From contig NZ_AULO01000015.1 in NCBI RefSeq assembly GCF_000422325.1, positions 18,932 through 82,931 on the forward strand: a stretch of DNA of 64,000 nt, read 5' to 3'. The notes beneath the pieces were generated by a model. It had not been told where the DNA came from. It ran no database searches and saw only the letters and a list, made by a program, of their open reading frames with translations. Of the stretch, positions 23,553-33,134 are shown piece by piece. Made by a program: the position numbers and the translations under genes. Position 1 is the stretch's first letter; the number at the start of each line of letters is the position of its first letter. This DNA is from Marinospirillum minutulum DSM 6287. GTDB taxonomy: Bacteria; Pseudomonadota; Gammaproteobacteria; Pseudomonadales; Halomonadaceae.

Positions 23553-24458
23553 TTAGCGAAAACGCATTAAAGTGGGTTCAGTGTGTTTTTGTGCGGGCAA
23601 GCCTGTCACGCTAGGTAGCTTGGGTAGGCGCAACATGCCTGAATGGGTTTGCATTTCACCTTCTTCATTTAGCCAAACCCAACCCGGTGTACCATTAAGC
23701 CCTAAAGATTGCATTAGGTTCATATTGGTTTGTAGTTGGTCTTTATTTGCAGTGCTTGGTGGTTTACTAAATTCAGAGGTATTGGTTCCAAAGGCTTGCA
23801 TACTTGCTTTTAGAAGTGCTGCCTGCTCACTTTTGGGTGTGCTTAGCAAAGCCGCAGCCTTGTCACGACTATCAGGTTTTAGGTAGGCAACCGGAATCCA
23901 ACGTACTTCTAGCCCTGCTTCGCGGTAGGGTTGTAAGGCTATCCAGGCTAGGTGACAAAAAGGGCAGTTAGCATCGTAAAACATATAAAGTGTCGACCTA
24001 GTTAGGTTTTTTTCTGGTGCTTCTTGATCAACTGCAAGGCTGGCTTCTGTAATAAAGTGGCTGGTGGCTAGATCATCCCAGCTAGGGCGTGGAATCCAGT
24101 TTTTTTGATGGTTTTCAGTTAAGTCATTACCCTGTGCATCTAGCAACACGCCATTAATTAAAAACTCACCGTCATTAGTGGTATAAACAACCATATCGCT
24201 ACCTTCGTAGTTAACAACCCAACCAGTGAGGGATGCACCTACCGGAAATGTGCGTACAATATCGAGTCCTTTATTTTTAAGGTGTTGAATAGGTTCAGGT
24301 AAAGCGCTTGGATCAAGTTCAGGTAAAAATTCTGCTTCAGCTATTTCAGTTGTTTCGCTTGGCTCTGTTAGCTGGTCTTGCGCCCAAGCTTGGCTGGTAA
24401 AACTTAGGAGTAGGCTAAGGGTAAGTGCAGAAAAAAATAAAGATAGGTAGCGCGTCAT
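23553..24458 (-). CDS. dsbG: Periplasmic thiol:disulfide interchange protein, DsbG-like
   Basis: The 301-residue protein has a signal peptide (about 1-26, cut near SQAWA-QD). An N-terminal dimerisation domain is followed by a thioredoxin-fold domain with the active site DANCPFCH and cis-proline LNGTPGWVW. This layout is that of DsbG/DsbC isomerases; CPFC differs from the usual CPYC by one residue. DsbG protects single cysteines from sulfenic acid damage or isomerises disulfides. The downstream TlpA-like protein could supply reducing power. Confidence 0.86.
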   Translation of the reverse strand: MTRYLSLFFSALTLSLLLSFTSQAWAQDQLTEPSETTEIAEAEFLPELDPSALPEPIQHLKNKGLDIVRTFPVGASLTGWVVNYEGSDMVVYTTNDGEFLINGVLLDAQGNDLTENHQKNWIPRPSWDDLATSHFITEASLAVDQEAPEKNLTRSTLYMFYDANCPFCHLAWIALQPYREAGLEVRWIPVAYLKPDSRDKAAALLSTPKSEQAALLKASMQAFGTNTSEFSKPPSTANKDQLQTNMNLMQSLGLNGTPGWVWLNEEGEMQTHSGMLRLPKLPSVTGLPAQKHTEPTLMRFR

Positions 24459-24557
24459 AACGGTGAAAACCTCTGCTGAGCCAGTGCTAGGTAAAATTAA
24501 GCAACAAGGTTAGCTAGTTTGCTAGCTAGTGTCATCTTTTAGGCTAGGTATTAATAC

Positions 24558-24800
24558 ATGTTAAATAATCGACTGCGTTTATGGGCAATAGTTTCGCAAG
24601 CCTTGGGGTTAGTGACCATCTTTTTATTAGAAACGCTACTGGGTCGTGGTCAGGCGGGTAGCTATCAGCTAGTTGTGTTGTTGTTAATGCTAGTGGCTGC
24701 GCTGGTGATAGCTGTGTTAAGACGTTATCACCAGCGCAAGGCTAGGCGTTTAGAAGAACAGCGCTTTGCTGAATTGCGTGAAGATGAAGCAGACGATTAA
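24558..24800 (+). CDS. Small membrane protein of unknown function (80 aa)
   Basis: The 80-residue protein has two predicted membrane helices (about 8-26 and 36-55) and a charged C-terminal tail rich in Arg, Glu and Asp (RYHQRKARRLEEQRFAELRE). I do not recognise the family. It is divergent from dsbG and converges with the SCP2 gene, overlapping it by four bases. The ribosome site is weak. Confidence 0.6.
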   Translation: MLNNRLRLWAIVSQALGLVTIFLLETLLGRGQAGSYQLVVLLLMLVAALVIAVLRRYHQRKARRLEEQRFAELREDEADD

Positions 24801-25159
24801 ATTTTTAAGTGCTTCATTAGGCTTTGTAGGTGAAAAAGTAGTTTAAAATCACCCTCTACTTTCACTTCGCCTTCTTGAATAGCCCGCATAAAAGCATTTT
24901 TATCTTTATTGGTTAGAGTTGCCCAAGCTTGAGCTGGTGTGCCAAAGGCTAGTGTCATATCGAGTGCTTCTGTGCTGGTTTTAGCCGTTTTTATACCGCT
25001 AGATTGCAAGAAGAAACAACGTTCTATTTTGTTGTCTGCTGTTTTTATAGCAAAGTTTAAAGGTTGTTTTTCTAATTTTTGACGAAACTTTTCATCGCTA
25101 CGCCAAGTGCGTTTCAGTAAAAAGCCTAGCATCCAAAGTAAAAATCTTAGTTTTAGCAT
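24797..25159 (-). CDS. SCP2 sterol-carrier-domain protein
   Basis: The protein has 120 residues from the ATG at 25159. A longer TTG start at 25207 is unlikely. A hydrophobic N-terminal helix (MLKLRFLLWMLGFLL) is followed by an SCP2-type lipid-binding fold (LDMTLAFGTPAQAWATLTN to GEVKVEGDFKLLFHLQSLMKHL). UbiT and UbiJ, which serve ubiquinone synthesis, share this fold, and ubiCA lies next door on the other strand. It is shorter than UbiT, however, and its N-terminus does not match, so its function is open. Confidence 0.7.
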   Translation of the reverse strand: MLKLRFLLWMLGFLLKRTWRSDEKFRQKLEKQPLNFAIKTADNKIERCFFLQSSGIKTAKTSTEALDMTLAFGTPAQAWATLTNKDKNAFMRAIQEGEVKVEGDFKLLFHLQSLMKHLKI

Positions 25160-25328
25160 TATTATTGGTGTCCCCAAGTAGAGCAAAGAAGCCAAAGAAT
25201 AAAACAAGTGTTTTAAAAAGTCAGCTAATTAAAGAGGGCAAGGGCAGAGTTGGTTGAGTTGCAGGCATAAAGCTATCCTTGTGTTAGAATTCGCAGCCAT
25301 TATAGACCGAAAAGTGCCTGCTTTTTTT

Positions 25329-25889
25329 ATGTCCTTTATAAATATACAGCAACAGCCACCAAAAACAGCCTTAATAAACTGGCTACCTAGTGCTCATTTA
25401 ACGGGCGCTCCGGCTGGTGCTTGGCGTAGCTGGCTACAAGAAAAAGGTTCGCTTACCCTAAGATTAAAAAGCCATGCCAAGCAAGACTTTAAGGTTAGAG
25501 TGTTAAGTGAAGAGGTCACTAGTGCCCATGTTAATGAGCAGCTACTACTGGGTTCTTTAAAACCAAGAGCTTGGGTGCGACAGGTGTTACTAGAAGTCGA
25601 TGGTGAGCCTTGGGTATTTGCTCGATCTGTTCTACCTTTAGATGCACGGGGTATTTTGCGCCGTCGTCTTACTCAGGTTGGTAACAATGCTTTGGGGCAT
25701 GTGCTATTTAGTGACCCTTTGATTAAACGTGGGTCTTTTGTGTTTTGTGCGCCTAATCAGCTTTCCACACCTAGCTTATGGGGGCGTGCTTCTTGTTTTT
25801 ATGGTCAAAACTTACGTTTACTAGTGGCAGAGCACTTCCTTCACCCTATGGCTAAACAGTTAGCTTTATCTGGAGTACCAAAAGAATGA
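25329..25889 (+). CDS. ubiC: Chorismate pyruvate-lyase
   Basis: The protein has 186 residues from the ATG at 25329, which fits the family better than an in-frame TTG at 25254. Recognisable segments are LTLRLKSHAKQDFKVRVL, PWVFARSVLP and the RRRLTQVGNNALGHVLF core with WGRASCF. UbiC converts chorismate to 4-hydroxybenzoate, the first committed step to ubiquinone. It overlaps ubiA by four bases (ATGA), so the two are translated together. Confidence 0.93.
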   Translation: MSFINIQQQPPKTALINWLPSAHLTGAPAGAWRSWLQEKGSLTLRLKSHAKQDFKVRVLSEEVTSAHVNEQLLLGSLKPRAWVRQVLLEVDGEPWVFARSVLPLDARGILRRRLTQVGNNALGHVLFSDPLIKRGSFVFCAPNQLSTPSLWGRASCFYGQNLRLLVAEHFLHPMAKQLALSGVPKE

Positions 25890-26749
25890 ACCCTTGGTAC
25901 CAACGCCTACCCGATTTTGTAGACTTAACACGTTTAAATCGCCCTATAGGCACTTACCTAGTGCTTTGGCCAACGCTTTGGGCTTTGTGGTTTGCAGCCG
26001 GTGGTGTACCAGATATTAAGGTGTTGTTTATTTTTGTGGCAGGCGTGGTGTTAATGCGTTCTGCCGGTTGTGTGATTAATGATTTTGCCGACCGCAAGGT
26101 TGATGGGCATGTTAGGCGCACTTGTAATAGGCCTTTAGCAACAGGCAGGGTAACCGCTAAAGAAGCGCTGGTACTTTTTGCTGTTTTAATTTTAATTGCG
26201 TTTATTTTAACGCTTTTTACTAACCTGCTTACTTTACTACTGGCGCCGATTGCTTTGTTGTTAGCAGCTAGTTATCCCTTTATGAAGCGCTACACCCACT
26301 TTCCGCAGGTTGTTTTAGGGGCTGCTTTTTCTTGGGCGATTCCTATGGCTTTTGCGGCACAAAGTAATGCTCTGCCTGCTGCACTTTGGTTGATTTTCTT
26401 TGCTAATTTATTTTGGACAGTAGGCTATGACACTGCCTATGCCATGGAAGATAGAGAAGATGATCTTAAAATAGGGGTTAAATCAACAGCAGTATTTTTT
26501 GGTGATTACGACCGCTTAGCGATAGGTGTTCTGCAGTTAATCACCTTGGTGTTATTAGGCTTGGCTGGCATGGCTTTTGAGCGAGGTGCTATTTTCTATT
26601 TTGGTTTAGTGGGTATGCTAGGCTTTTTTGTTTGGCAACAGTGGTTAATTCGTGATCGTCAGCGCGGGCCCTGTTTAAGGGCATTTTTAAATAACCATTA
26701 TGCAGGTATGTGGCTGTTTGTTATGTTGGCAGCCGATTACTGGTTTTAG
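25886..26749 (+). CDS. ubiA: 4-hydroxybenzoate polyprenyltransferase
   Basis: The 287-residue membrane protein has about eight helices. The two aspartate motifs that bind the polyprenyl diphosphate through magnesium are NDFADRKVDGHVRRT (near 67) and YAMEDREDDLKIGVKS (near 190). NRPIGTYLVLWPTLWALW is the usual N-terminus. It attaches the isoprenoid tail to 4-hydroxybenzoate in the inner membrane. The phoB promoter follows immediately. Confidence 0.97.
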   Translation: MNPWYQRLPDFVDLTRLNRPIGTYLVLWPTLWALWFAAGGVPDIKVLFIFVAGVVLMRSAGCVINDFADRKVDGHVRRTCNRPLATGRVTAKEALVLFAVLILIAFILTLFTNLLTLLLAPIALLLAASYPFMKRYTHFPQVVLGAAFSWAIPMAFAAQSNALPAALWLIFFANLFWTVGYDTAYAMEDREDDLKIGVKSTAVFFGDYDRLAIGVLQLITLVLLGLAGMAFERGAIFYFGLVGMLGFFVWQQWLIRDRQRGPCLRAFLNNHYAGMWLFVMLAADYWF

Positions 26750-26755
26750 CTTTTG

Positions 26756-26784
26756 GTGTCATCATTTTGTCATGCAGCTGTAAT
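26756..26784 (+). promoter_or_regulatory. PHO box upstream of phoB
   Basis: Three direct heptamers with 11-base period, GTGTCAT, TTGTCAT and CTGTAAT (starting at 26756, 26767 and 26778), match the PhoB half-site CTGTCAT. They point to autoactivation of phoBR by phosphate starvation. Confidence 0.85.
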
Positions 26785-26822
26785 AGGCTAGAAAAAAATG
26801 AAATTATTCTAGAGAGTGAAGG

Positions 26823-27515
26823 ATGATGACGCGTAAAACAATATTGATTGTTGATGATGAAGCCGCTATCCGAGAAATGTTGGTGATGGCTTTGGAAATG
26901 GCTGATTACCAGTGTTTAGAGGCGGGTGATGCACAAACAGCGCATGCCCTAGTGGTTGATTGTAACCCCGACTTAATTCTTCTTGATTGGATGATGCCAG
27001 GAACTAGTGGCATAGAGCTAGCACGTCGTTTAAAACGTGATGCAGCAACGGCTGAAATTCCAATTATTATGCTAACAGCACGAAGTGAAGAAGATAATAA
27101 AATTCAGGGGTTAGAAGCTGGCGCAGACGATTACATGACCAAGCCTTTTTCTACCCGCGAGCTAGTTGCCCGTTTAAAAGCTGTGTTAAGAAGAACAACA
27201 CCACTAGGTATGGAAGCAGCCGTAGAAGTAGAAGGCCTGCGTTTAGACCCTGTTAGTCATCGAGTCACTTCTTTTGATGAGCCTTTAGACGTTGGGCCAA
27301 CCGAGTTTCGTCTATTGCAGTTTTTTATGTCCCACCAAGAACGAGCCTTTACTCGTAACCAATTATTAGATCAGGTTTGGGGTGGTGGTGTGTATGTTGA
27401 AGACCGCACCGTTGATGTTCATATTCGCCGTTTGCGTAAAGCCTTAGGCCCTAAACATGAAGGCTTAATTCAAACAGTACGCGGAACAGGCTATCGTTTT
27501 TCTACCCATGACTAG
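26823..27515 (+). CDS. phoB: Phosphate regulon response regulator
   Basis: The 230-residue OmpR-type regulator has a receiver domain with phosphoacceptor Asp in [10 protein letters not shown] (near 55) and Lys in YMTKPF, and a winged-helix DNA-binding domain ([39 protein letters not shown]). It activates PHO-box promoters. Boxes lie before phoB, pstC and pstS in this window. It overlaps phoR by eight bases. Confidence 0.97.
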   Translation: MMTRKTILIVDDEAAIREMLVMALEMADYQCLEAGDAQTAHALVVDCNPDLILLDWMMPGTSGIELARRLKRDAATAEIPIIMLTARSEEDNKIQGLEAGADDYMTKPFSTRELVARLKAVLRRTTPLGMEAAVEVEGLRLDPVSHRVTSFDEPLDVGPTEFRLLQFFMSHQERAFTRNQLLDQVWGGGVYVEDRTVDVHIRRLRKALGPKHEGLIQTVRGTGYRFSTHD

Positions 27516-28809
27516 TTTATTTCGTAAAGAAATAGGTACGCTGGTATTTTATCTATTAGCAGGTTTTTTAGCTGGCTGGCTTTTTAGCCATGCAGCTTTT
27601 GGCTTATTTTTAGGTGCACTTCTATTTATAGTTAAATACCTTTGGCAGCTAGGGCGACTAACCCAGTGGCTAAACCAGCCTGAAAAAGAGCCACCTGAGG
27701 CTAAGGGTATTTGGGGTGAGGTTTTTGATGGTATTTACCATTATCAACGTCGCCAAAAGTCTAGTCAGTTGCACTTAAAGCAAATACTCAACCGTATTCA
27801 AGATTCTAGCCAAGCGTTAAGAGATGGCGTAGTCATGATTGATGGCAAGGGTAATCTTGAATGGTGGAATACTGCAGCAGAAGCCTTGCTTGGTTTGCGC
27901 TCACCTAGTGATTTGGGTTACCCCATTACCCATTTATTACGTGAACCCAGTTTTGTGGAATATTATGAATCCCAGTCTTATCAAGACCCTTTAATGCTTG
28001 CCTCACCTTTGAATGAAGACCGCAGCCTTGAATTTCAAGTCACTTTATTTGGCGGTAATGAACGCTTAATACTGGTGCGTGATGTAACTAAAATGCAGCG
28101 TTTAGAAGTAATGCGACAAGATTTTATTGCTAATGTCTCGCATGAACTACGTACCCCTTTAACGGTTTTATCGGGTTATTTAGAAACCTTTAGTGACCAT
28201 GCTGAAAACCTGCCAACTAAGTGGCAAAGGGGTTTAACCCTGATGCGACAGCAGTCTGTACGTATGCAGCAGTTGGTGGAAGATTTGTTGACCCTTTCTA
28301 GCTTAGAGACAAGCAGTTTTGAGGCTGCAATAGAGCCAATTGCTGTGCCTGAGTTAATCAAGGCTATAAAAACTGATGCCTTGGCTTTATCTGATGGAAA
28401 GCATTCACTGGTATTAGAAATAGATGCTGACTTGGGTGTTTATGGTTCTGAAAAAGAACTGCGCAGTGCTTTTTCTAACCTAGTGTTTAATGCAGTGAAA
28501 TATACGCCTGCTGGCACAGAAATAGCACTAAGCTGGTATCAAAATGCAGAAGGTGCTTACTTTGAGGTGAAAGATAAAGGGCAGGGAATTGATCCTGCTT
28601 GCTTGCCCCATTTAACTGAGCGGTTTTATCGTATTGATAAAGGGCGTTCGAGCAGCACAGGTGGAACTGGCTTGGGGTTAGCCATAGTTAAGCATGTTAT
28701 GTTGCGTCATCAAGGGCAGTTAGAAATGACCAGCAAGCAGGGAGTGGGCAGTTGTTTTACTTGCTACTTTCCTTTAGCTAAAACAGCCTTGCTAACCCAT
28801 CAGGGATAG
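27508..28809 (+). CDS. phoR: Phosphate regulon sensor histidine kinase
   Basis: The 433-residue protein has one or two N-terminal membrane helices (about 10-45), a PAS domain (about 95-195), a HisKA domain with [20 protein letters not shown] and an HATPase domain ([31 protein letters not shown]). It phosphorylates or dephosphorylates PhoB according to Pst/PhoU status. Its 3' end overlaps a convergent response-regulator gene by 18 bases. Confidence 0.96.
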   Translation: MTSLFRKEIGTLVFYLLAGFLAGWLFSHAAFGLFLGALLFIVKYLWQLGRLTQWLNQPEKEPPEAKGIWGEVFDGIYHYQRRQKSSQLHLKQILNRIQDSSQALRDGVVMIDGKGNLEWWNTAAEALLGLRSPSDLGYPITHLLREPSFVEYYESQSYQDPLMLASPLNEDRSLEFQVTLFGGNERLILVRDVTKMQRLEVMRQDFIANVSHELRTPLTVLSGYLETFSDHAENLPTKWQRGLTLMRQQSVRMQQLVEDLLTLSSLETSSFEAAIEPIAVPELIKAIKTDALALSDGKHSLVLEIDADLGVYGSEKELRSAFSNLVFNAVKYTPAGTEIALSWYQNAEGAYFEVKDKGQGIDPACLPHLTERFYRIDKGRSSSTGGTGLGLAIVKHVMLRHQGQLEMTSKQGVGSCFTCYFPLAKTALLTHQG

Positions 28810-29619
28810 AATTTTTGTGAACCTAGCGGCAGTCTCTGCATCCTGAGGAAGAAATTGTACACGCAGGTTGAATTTGTCTGTATGCTGGCTGCGTTCTGCT
28901 AACTGTAGGCTAGACACATAGGCTTTTACAGTTACTTTAATCGCCTTGTCTTCACTACCAAAAACAAGCCCAAGCGTAACTTCTTCTGCCAAGGCTGGCT
29001 TGCCTTCACTTAGTTTGCCTAATAGCTGTGCTTCTAGTTTATTAATATCACGAATTATCACTGTCATGCGCTGCTCGCCAACAAGTAGCAGTGCTTTTCC
29101 TTTAGGCCCTTTTCGTGCAGTTGCTGGTTTTTTAGCCTGTGTTGTTAAAACATTACCACCGGCTAGTAGCTCTGCGCCACCCGCTGATGAGATGCGCTCT
29201 TTACGCCCCATATTCATGGCTTCTTCACGGGTAATTCGCCCTGATTTAATTAGCTGCTTCATTACTTTGCTAATTAACTGTTCAGCAGAGAAGGGTTTAG
29301 TAACGTAATCACTAACACCGGCTTTAAGCGCTTCTACCACGTGTTCTTTTTGGTCTAGGCTGGTGACTAGAATAAAAGGTTGCTCTTGCATGTTTTCTTG
29401 AGCTCGCACCCATTCTAGTAGTTCTATGCCACTCATTTCTGGCATTTCCCAGTCACACAAGATCATATCGAAACTGTTGCGCTGAAGAATAGCCTGAGCT
29501 TTGCGACCGTCGGAGGCTTCCATCAGTTCTATTTCTGGGTATTCAGTACGCAAAGTTTTTTGTACTAAGTCGCGTATAAACTTAGCATCATCAACAACTA
29601 GAAGTCTTAGTTTGGCCAT
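28792..29619 (-). CDS. Response regulator with PilZ-like C-terminal domain, pho locus
   Basis: The 275-residue protein has a CheY-type receiver (Asp in MILCDWEMPE near 57, Lys in YVTKPF), a linker rich in Lys and Ala, and a C-terminal beta-rich domain (about 165-270) that resembles PilZ. The canonical RxxxR c-di-GMP motif is not evident, so binding is doubtful. A gene of this type lies in the same place between phoR and phoU in Pseudomonas. No cognate kinase is adjacent. Its role in phosphate control is unknown. Confidence 0.78.
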   Translation of the reverse strand: MAKLRLLVVDDAKFIRDLVQKTLRTEYPEIELMEASDGRKAQAILQRNSFDMILCDWEMPEMSGIELLEWVRAQENMQEQPFILVTSLDQKEHVVEALKAGVSDYVTKPFSAEQLISKVMKQLIKSGRITREEAMNMGRKERISSAGGAELLAGGNVLTTQAKKPATARKGPKGKALLLVGEQRMTVIIRDINKLEAQLLGKLSEGKPALAEEVTLGLVFGSEDKAIKVTVKAYVSSLQLAERSQHTDKFNLRVQFLPQDAETAARFTKILSLMG

Positions 29620-29737
29620 AGTTATTTTTTCAACATGATTAGGTGTTAAGGACCCTTTGATTCTAACCTTAATTTTGGACTCATGTCAGTAACATAAAAG
29701 GGTCATAGGTTGCATAACTAGTTGCTGGCTAAGGGAA

Positions 29738-30475
29738 CTACTTTTTTGAGCTTTTATTTTGTCCTATGGCTGCTTCAATTACTTCAGTTTTGGTGTAGCG
29801 CACATCCTGCCCTTCAACTAGATAAATAACGTATTCAGCCAAGTTGCTAGCATGGTCGCCAACACGCTCAAGTGAGCGTAATACCCACATAATGTTCATC
29901 ACCTGTGAAATAGCCCGTGGGTCTTCCATCATAAAAGTAACCAGTGAACGGGTTGCTGACTGGTATTCTAAATCAACATTTTTGTCTTCGTGCAAAACCG
30001 CTAGGGCTTGGGCTGTATCAAAGCGGGCAAAAGCATTGAGGGCATCTTGTACCATTTTTCTAACTAGGTTACCTAGGTGTCTAGCTTCGATATAACCTCT
30101 AGGTGAACTGCCTTCTTCTGCTAGCTTTAAAGTAGCCTTGGCTACCTTGCTGGACTCATCACCAATCCGTTCTAAATCGGCGGTGGCACGTATTACCACT
30201 AGGACTAAACGTAAATCTGAGGCTGCTGGCTGGCGACGGGCTAGAATTTTTGTGCACTGCTCGTCTATATCGAGCTGTAGCTGATTAACTTCTTGGTCTT
30301 TTTCACATACAGCCTTAGCTAGCTGAGTGTCACCTTCGGTAAGGGATTGAATGGCATCATGAATTTGCTGCTCGACTAGACCACCCATTTCTAGCAGCTG
30401 GCTGCGTATTTCTTCTAGCTCTTGGTTAAATTTTTGAGAAATATGCGTGCTGTGACTTTCTTGGTTTATTTTCAT
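29738..30475 (-). CDS. phoU: Phosphate transport regulator PhoU
   Basis: The protein has 245 residues from the ATG at 30475. The open frame extends to 30604, but that part overlaps pstB and does not match the family. Two helical PhoU repeats are visible with the E/DxxxD metal signatures (RATADLERIGDESSKVA and RSLERVGDHASNLAEYVIYLVEG). PhoU links the Pst transporter to PhoR and dampens signalling when phosphate is plentiful. It ends the pst operon. Confidence 0.95.
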   Translation of the reverse strand: MKINQESHSTHISQKFNQELEEIRSQLLEMGGLVEQQIHDAIQSLTEGDTQLAKAVCEKDQEVNQLQLDIDEQCTKILARRQPAASDLRLVLVVIRATADLERIGDESSKVAKATLKLAEEGSSPRGYIEARHLGNLVRKMVQDALNAFARFDTAQALAVLHEDKNVDLEYQSATRSLVTFMMEDPRAISQVMNIMWVLRSLERVGDHASNLAEYVIYLVEGQDVRYTKTEVIEAAIGQNKSSKK

Positions 30476-30527
30476 TTTCTTGGCTCGTAAATAAGGAAAA
30501 TTTGACTGTAAATAAGTGGTTAAAAAA

Positions 30528-31373
30528 TTAGCCATAGCGACCTGTAATATAGTCTTCGGTTTGTTTTTGGCTGGGGTTGGTAAAGAGCTTATCGGTGTTA
30601 TCAAACTCGATGACTTTGCCTAGGTACATAAAGGCGGTGTAGTCAGACACACGGGCAGCTTGTTGCATATTGTGGGTCACTATGATGATGGTGAACTTGT
30701 CTTTCAGGTTGTGAATCAGCTCTTCTATTTTTAAGGTTGAAATAGGGTCAAGGGCTGAAGCAGGCTCGTCTAATAGTAGAATTTCTGGCTTAATGGCAAT
30801 GGTGCGTGCAATCACTAAACGCTGTTGCTGACCGCCCGACATACCCAAGGCCGATTCATGCAGACGGTCTTTGGTTTCTTCCCAAAGTGCTGCCGATTTT
30901 AATGCCCATTCCACGGTTTCATCTAATAGGCGCTTGTTATTAATGCCTTGAATGCGCAAACCATAGGCTACGTTTTCATAAATGGATTTAGGAAAAGGAT
31001 TCGGCTTTTGAAACACCATGCCCACACGGCGACGTAAATCAGCCACGTCCACGCCCTTAGCATAGATATTTTGGTTATCTATAATCACTTCGCCATCAAT
31101 GCTGACGCCATCCACCAAGTCATTCATGCGATTAAATGAGCGCAGTAGGGTGGATTTACCACAACCTGACGGGCCAATAAAAGCGGTAACCCTTTGCTTA
31201 GGAATTTGCAAAGTGATGTCTTTTAACGCTTGGCTTTTACCGTAGTAGAGGTTCATTTTTTGAACATCAATACTGGTGGTTTCTTGTGCCAAGTTCATTT
31301 GCTGGGTGTTGCGTCCTAAATCGGCCATTTTTATGGCGGGTGCGCTTGTGTTGTTATTTCGGGCGTTGTTCAT
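30528..31373 (-). CDS. pstB: Phosphate ABC transporter ATP-binding protein
   Basis: The 281-residue ATPase has Walker [10 protein letters not shown], signature MSGGQQQRL, Walker [13 protein letters not shown] and the switch His in [10 protein letters not shown]. An N-terminal extension of about 35 residues precedes the conserved [17 protein letters not shown] segment, as in pseudomonads. It powers phosphate import through PstCA. It lies between pstA and phoU. Confidence 0.97.
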   Translation of the reverse strand: MNNARNNNTSAPAIKMADLGRNTQQMNLAQETTSIDVQKMNLYYGKSQALKDITLQIPKQRVTAFIGPSGCGKSTLLRSFNRMNDLVDGVSIDGEVIIDNQNIYAKGVDVADLRRRVGMVFQKPNPFPKSIYENVAYGLRIQGINNKRLLDETVEWALKSAALWEETKDRLHESALGMSGGQQQRLVIARTIAIKPEILLLDEPASALDPISTLKIEELIHNLKDKFTIIIVTHNMQQAARVSDYTAFMYLGKVIEFDNTDKLFTNPSQKQTEDYITGRYG

Positions 31374-31421
31374 GCTAATTACCTTTGTTCTTTAATCTAT
31401 ATAAGCGAGCGTTTTAAAGTG

Positions 31422-33098
31422 CTACATATCTAACGCACGGTATTTTTCTCTGAGACGGTTACGCAGGGTGATAGCCGTTAGGTTAAGTACGGCTATCACC
31501 ACCACTAGCATTAGGGCCGTGGCATAAACTAAAGGCCTCGCTGCTTCTACGTTAGGGCTTTGGAAACCGACATCGTAAATATGAAAACCTAGGTGCATAA
31601 ACTTACGCTCTAGGTGTAAAAAGGGGGCATTCATATCCATAGGCAAGTTGGGCGCTAATTTAACCACCCCAACCAGCATGAGTGGTGCTACTTCACCAGC
31701 GGCACGCGCAACAGCTAAAATTACGCCAGTCATCATGGCGGGGCTTGCCATAGGAATAATAATGCGCCATAGGGTTTCAAGTTTGGTTGCGCCCAGTGCC
31801 AGTGAACCCTCTCTAACCGAACGTGGAATGCGTGATAAACCTTCTTCCGTGGCAACAATAACTACTGGCAAGGTGAGTAACGCCAAGGTTAAAGAAGCCC
31901 ACAGTAAACCGGGTGTGCCAAAAGTAGGTGCAGGTGCGGCTTCTGGGTAAAAGATTTTATCGAGATTGCCACCAATAAAATAAACAAAGAAACCTAAACC
32001 AAACACCCCGTAAACAATGGAAGGCACGCTGGCAAGGTTGTTAACGGCGATACGAATAACACGGGTAATAAAGCCTTGGCGAGCGTATTCCCTTAGGTAA
32101 ACAGCGGTAACCACACCAAAGGGCGTGACCAATACCGACATAATTAGCACCATCATGACCGTACCGAAAATTGCAGGGAAAATACCGCCTTCCGTATTGG
32201 CTTCACGTGGGTCGTCGGATACAAACTCCCAAAGCTTGGCAAAGTAGTGACTTATTTTTTGCCCCAAACTCATATTATTAGGCTGGTAGGCACGTACAAT
32301 TTTACTGAAGTTAATTTCTTTGCTTTGCCCATCTGCCGTTACAACTATAAGGCTGCTAGTGGCTAGTGATTGGTAAAGGGCTCTTAATTCTGTTTCAAGC
32401 AGCGCATAGTCTGTTTGAAAGCTGGCTCTTTTTGCCTGTAATTCTGCTAGGTTTTCTGGCGTATCTTCGCCTTTTAGCTCTAAGCGTCTTTCATCTAAGC
32501 GCAGTTGTTCAAGCTGATAGTTAATAGCACCAATTGCGCCCTTTTCTAAGTCTTCAATCTGGTCTTGAATTAAACGGGTTTGCTCAATGCGTTCGACAAC
32601 GGCAGGCCAAAGTTGGTTACTGCCTTTTTCTTGTTCAGCAACCAGCTGGTCTTTATCTTTGATAGCGAGAATAAAACCATAAAAGTTACCCTGCTCACGG
32701 CGCTCAAAACTGGTGGCATAAGCTGGGTAATCTAGGTTGCTTAGCTGGTTTTCTAATGCCCAACGAAAATCTGAACCATAGACATCACGGTTACCGACTT
32801 TAATTAGTTGGCGCCCTAAGAGGTCTACCCCTTCAGGAACCGCTATGCCTGAGTTGCGAATTTGTTCAGCGGTAACTTCTTCTCTTTGTACTTGTTCACC
32901 TAAGACTTGAATTTGTAAATCTTGATCTTGGGTATAGGTGTATTCTTGTAGCGTGGCAGGCCAAAAATGCACCAACCCACGTGAGGCGACTATGCCAAGT
33001 AACCCCAGCACTAACACCACACTAATGGCAACCGCACTGGCGCTTAGCCAGATCCAGGGTGAACCACTGCGAACCCAATCTTTTAATGAAATTTGCAT
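31422..33098 (-). CDS. pstA: Phosphate ABC transporter permease PstA, long form
   Basis: The 558-residue protein is about twice the size of E. coli PstA. One N-terminal membrane helix is followed by a long extracytoplasmic, partly coiled-coil region (about 45-285) and then the six-helix permease domain. The permease contains the EAA loop (SVREGSLALGATKLETLWRIIIPMA). Long forms of PstA and PstC are typical of Pseudomonas relatives; the role of the extra domain is not known. GGAG precedes the ATG. Confidence 0.94.
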   Translation of the reverse strand: MQISLKDWVRSGSPWIWLSASAVAISVVLVLGLLGIVASRGLVHFWPATLQEYTYTQDQDLQIQVLGEQVQREEVTAEQIRNSGIAVPEGVDLLGRQLIKVGNRDVYGSDFRWALENQLSNLDYPAYATSFERREQGNFYGFILAIKDKDQLVAEQEKGSNQLWPAVVERIEQTRLIQDQIEDLEKGAIGAINYQLEQLRLDERRLELKGEDTPENLAELQAKRASFQTDYALLETELRALYQSLATSSLIVVTADGQSKEINFSKIVRAYQPNNMSLGQKISHYFAKLWEFVSDDPREANTEGGIFPAIFGTVMMVLIMSVLVTPFGVVTAVYLREYARQGFITRVIRIAVNNLASVPSIVYGVFGLGFFVYFIGGNLDKIFYPEAAPAPTFGTPGLLWASLTLALLTLPVVIVATEEGLSRIPRSVREGSLALGATKLETLWRIIIPMASPAMMTGVILAVARAAGEVAPLMLVGVVKLAPNLPMDMNAPFLHLERKFMHLGFHIYDVGFQSPNVEAARPLVYATALMLVVVIAVLNLTAITLRNRLREKYRALDM

Positions 33099-33134
33099 TA
33101 ATTTTAACTCCTAAATATGTTTCTGTGCCGTGGC

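Noticed and set aside
24797..25159. Identification of the SCP2 protein as UbiT
   Set aside because: It is about 50 residues shorter than UbiT, and the N-terminal sequence does not match. Closeness to ubiCA alone is not enough.
29651..29704. GACCCTTT/AAAGGGTC inverted repeat between the pho response regulator and phoU
   Set aside because: The arms are 38 bases apart, with no T-run and no match to a PHO box. It may be chance.
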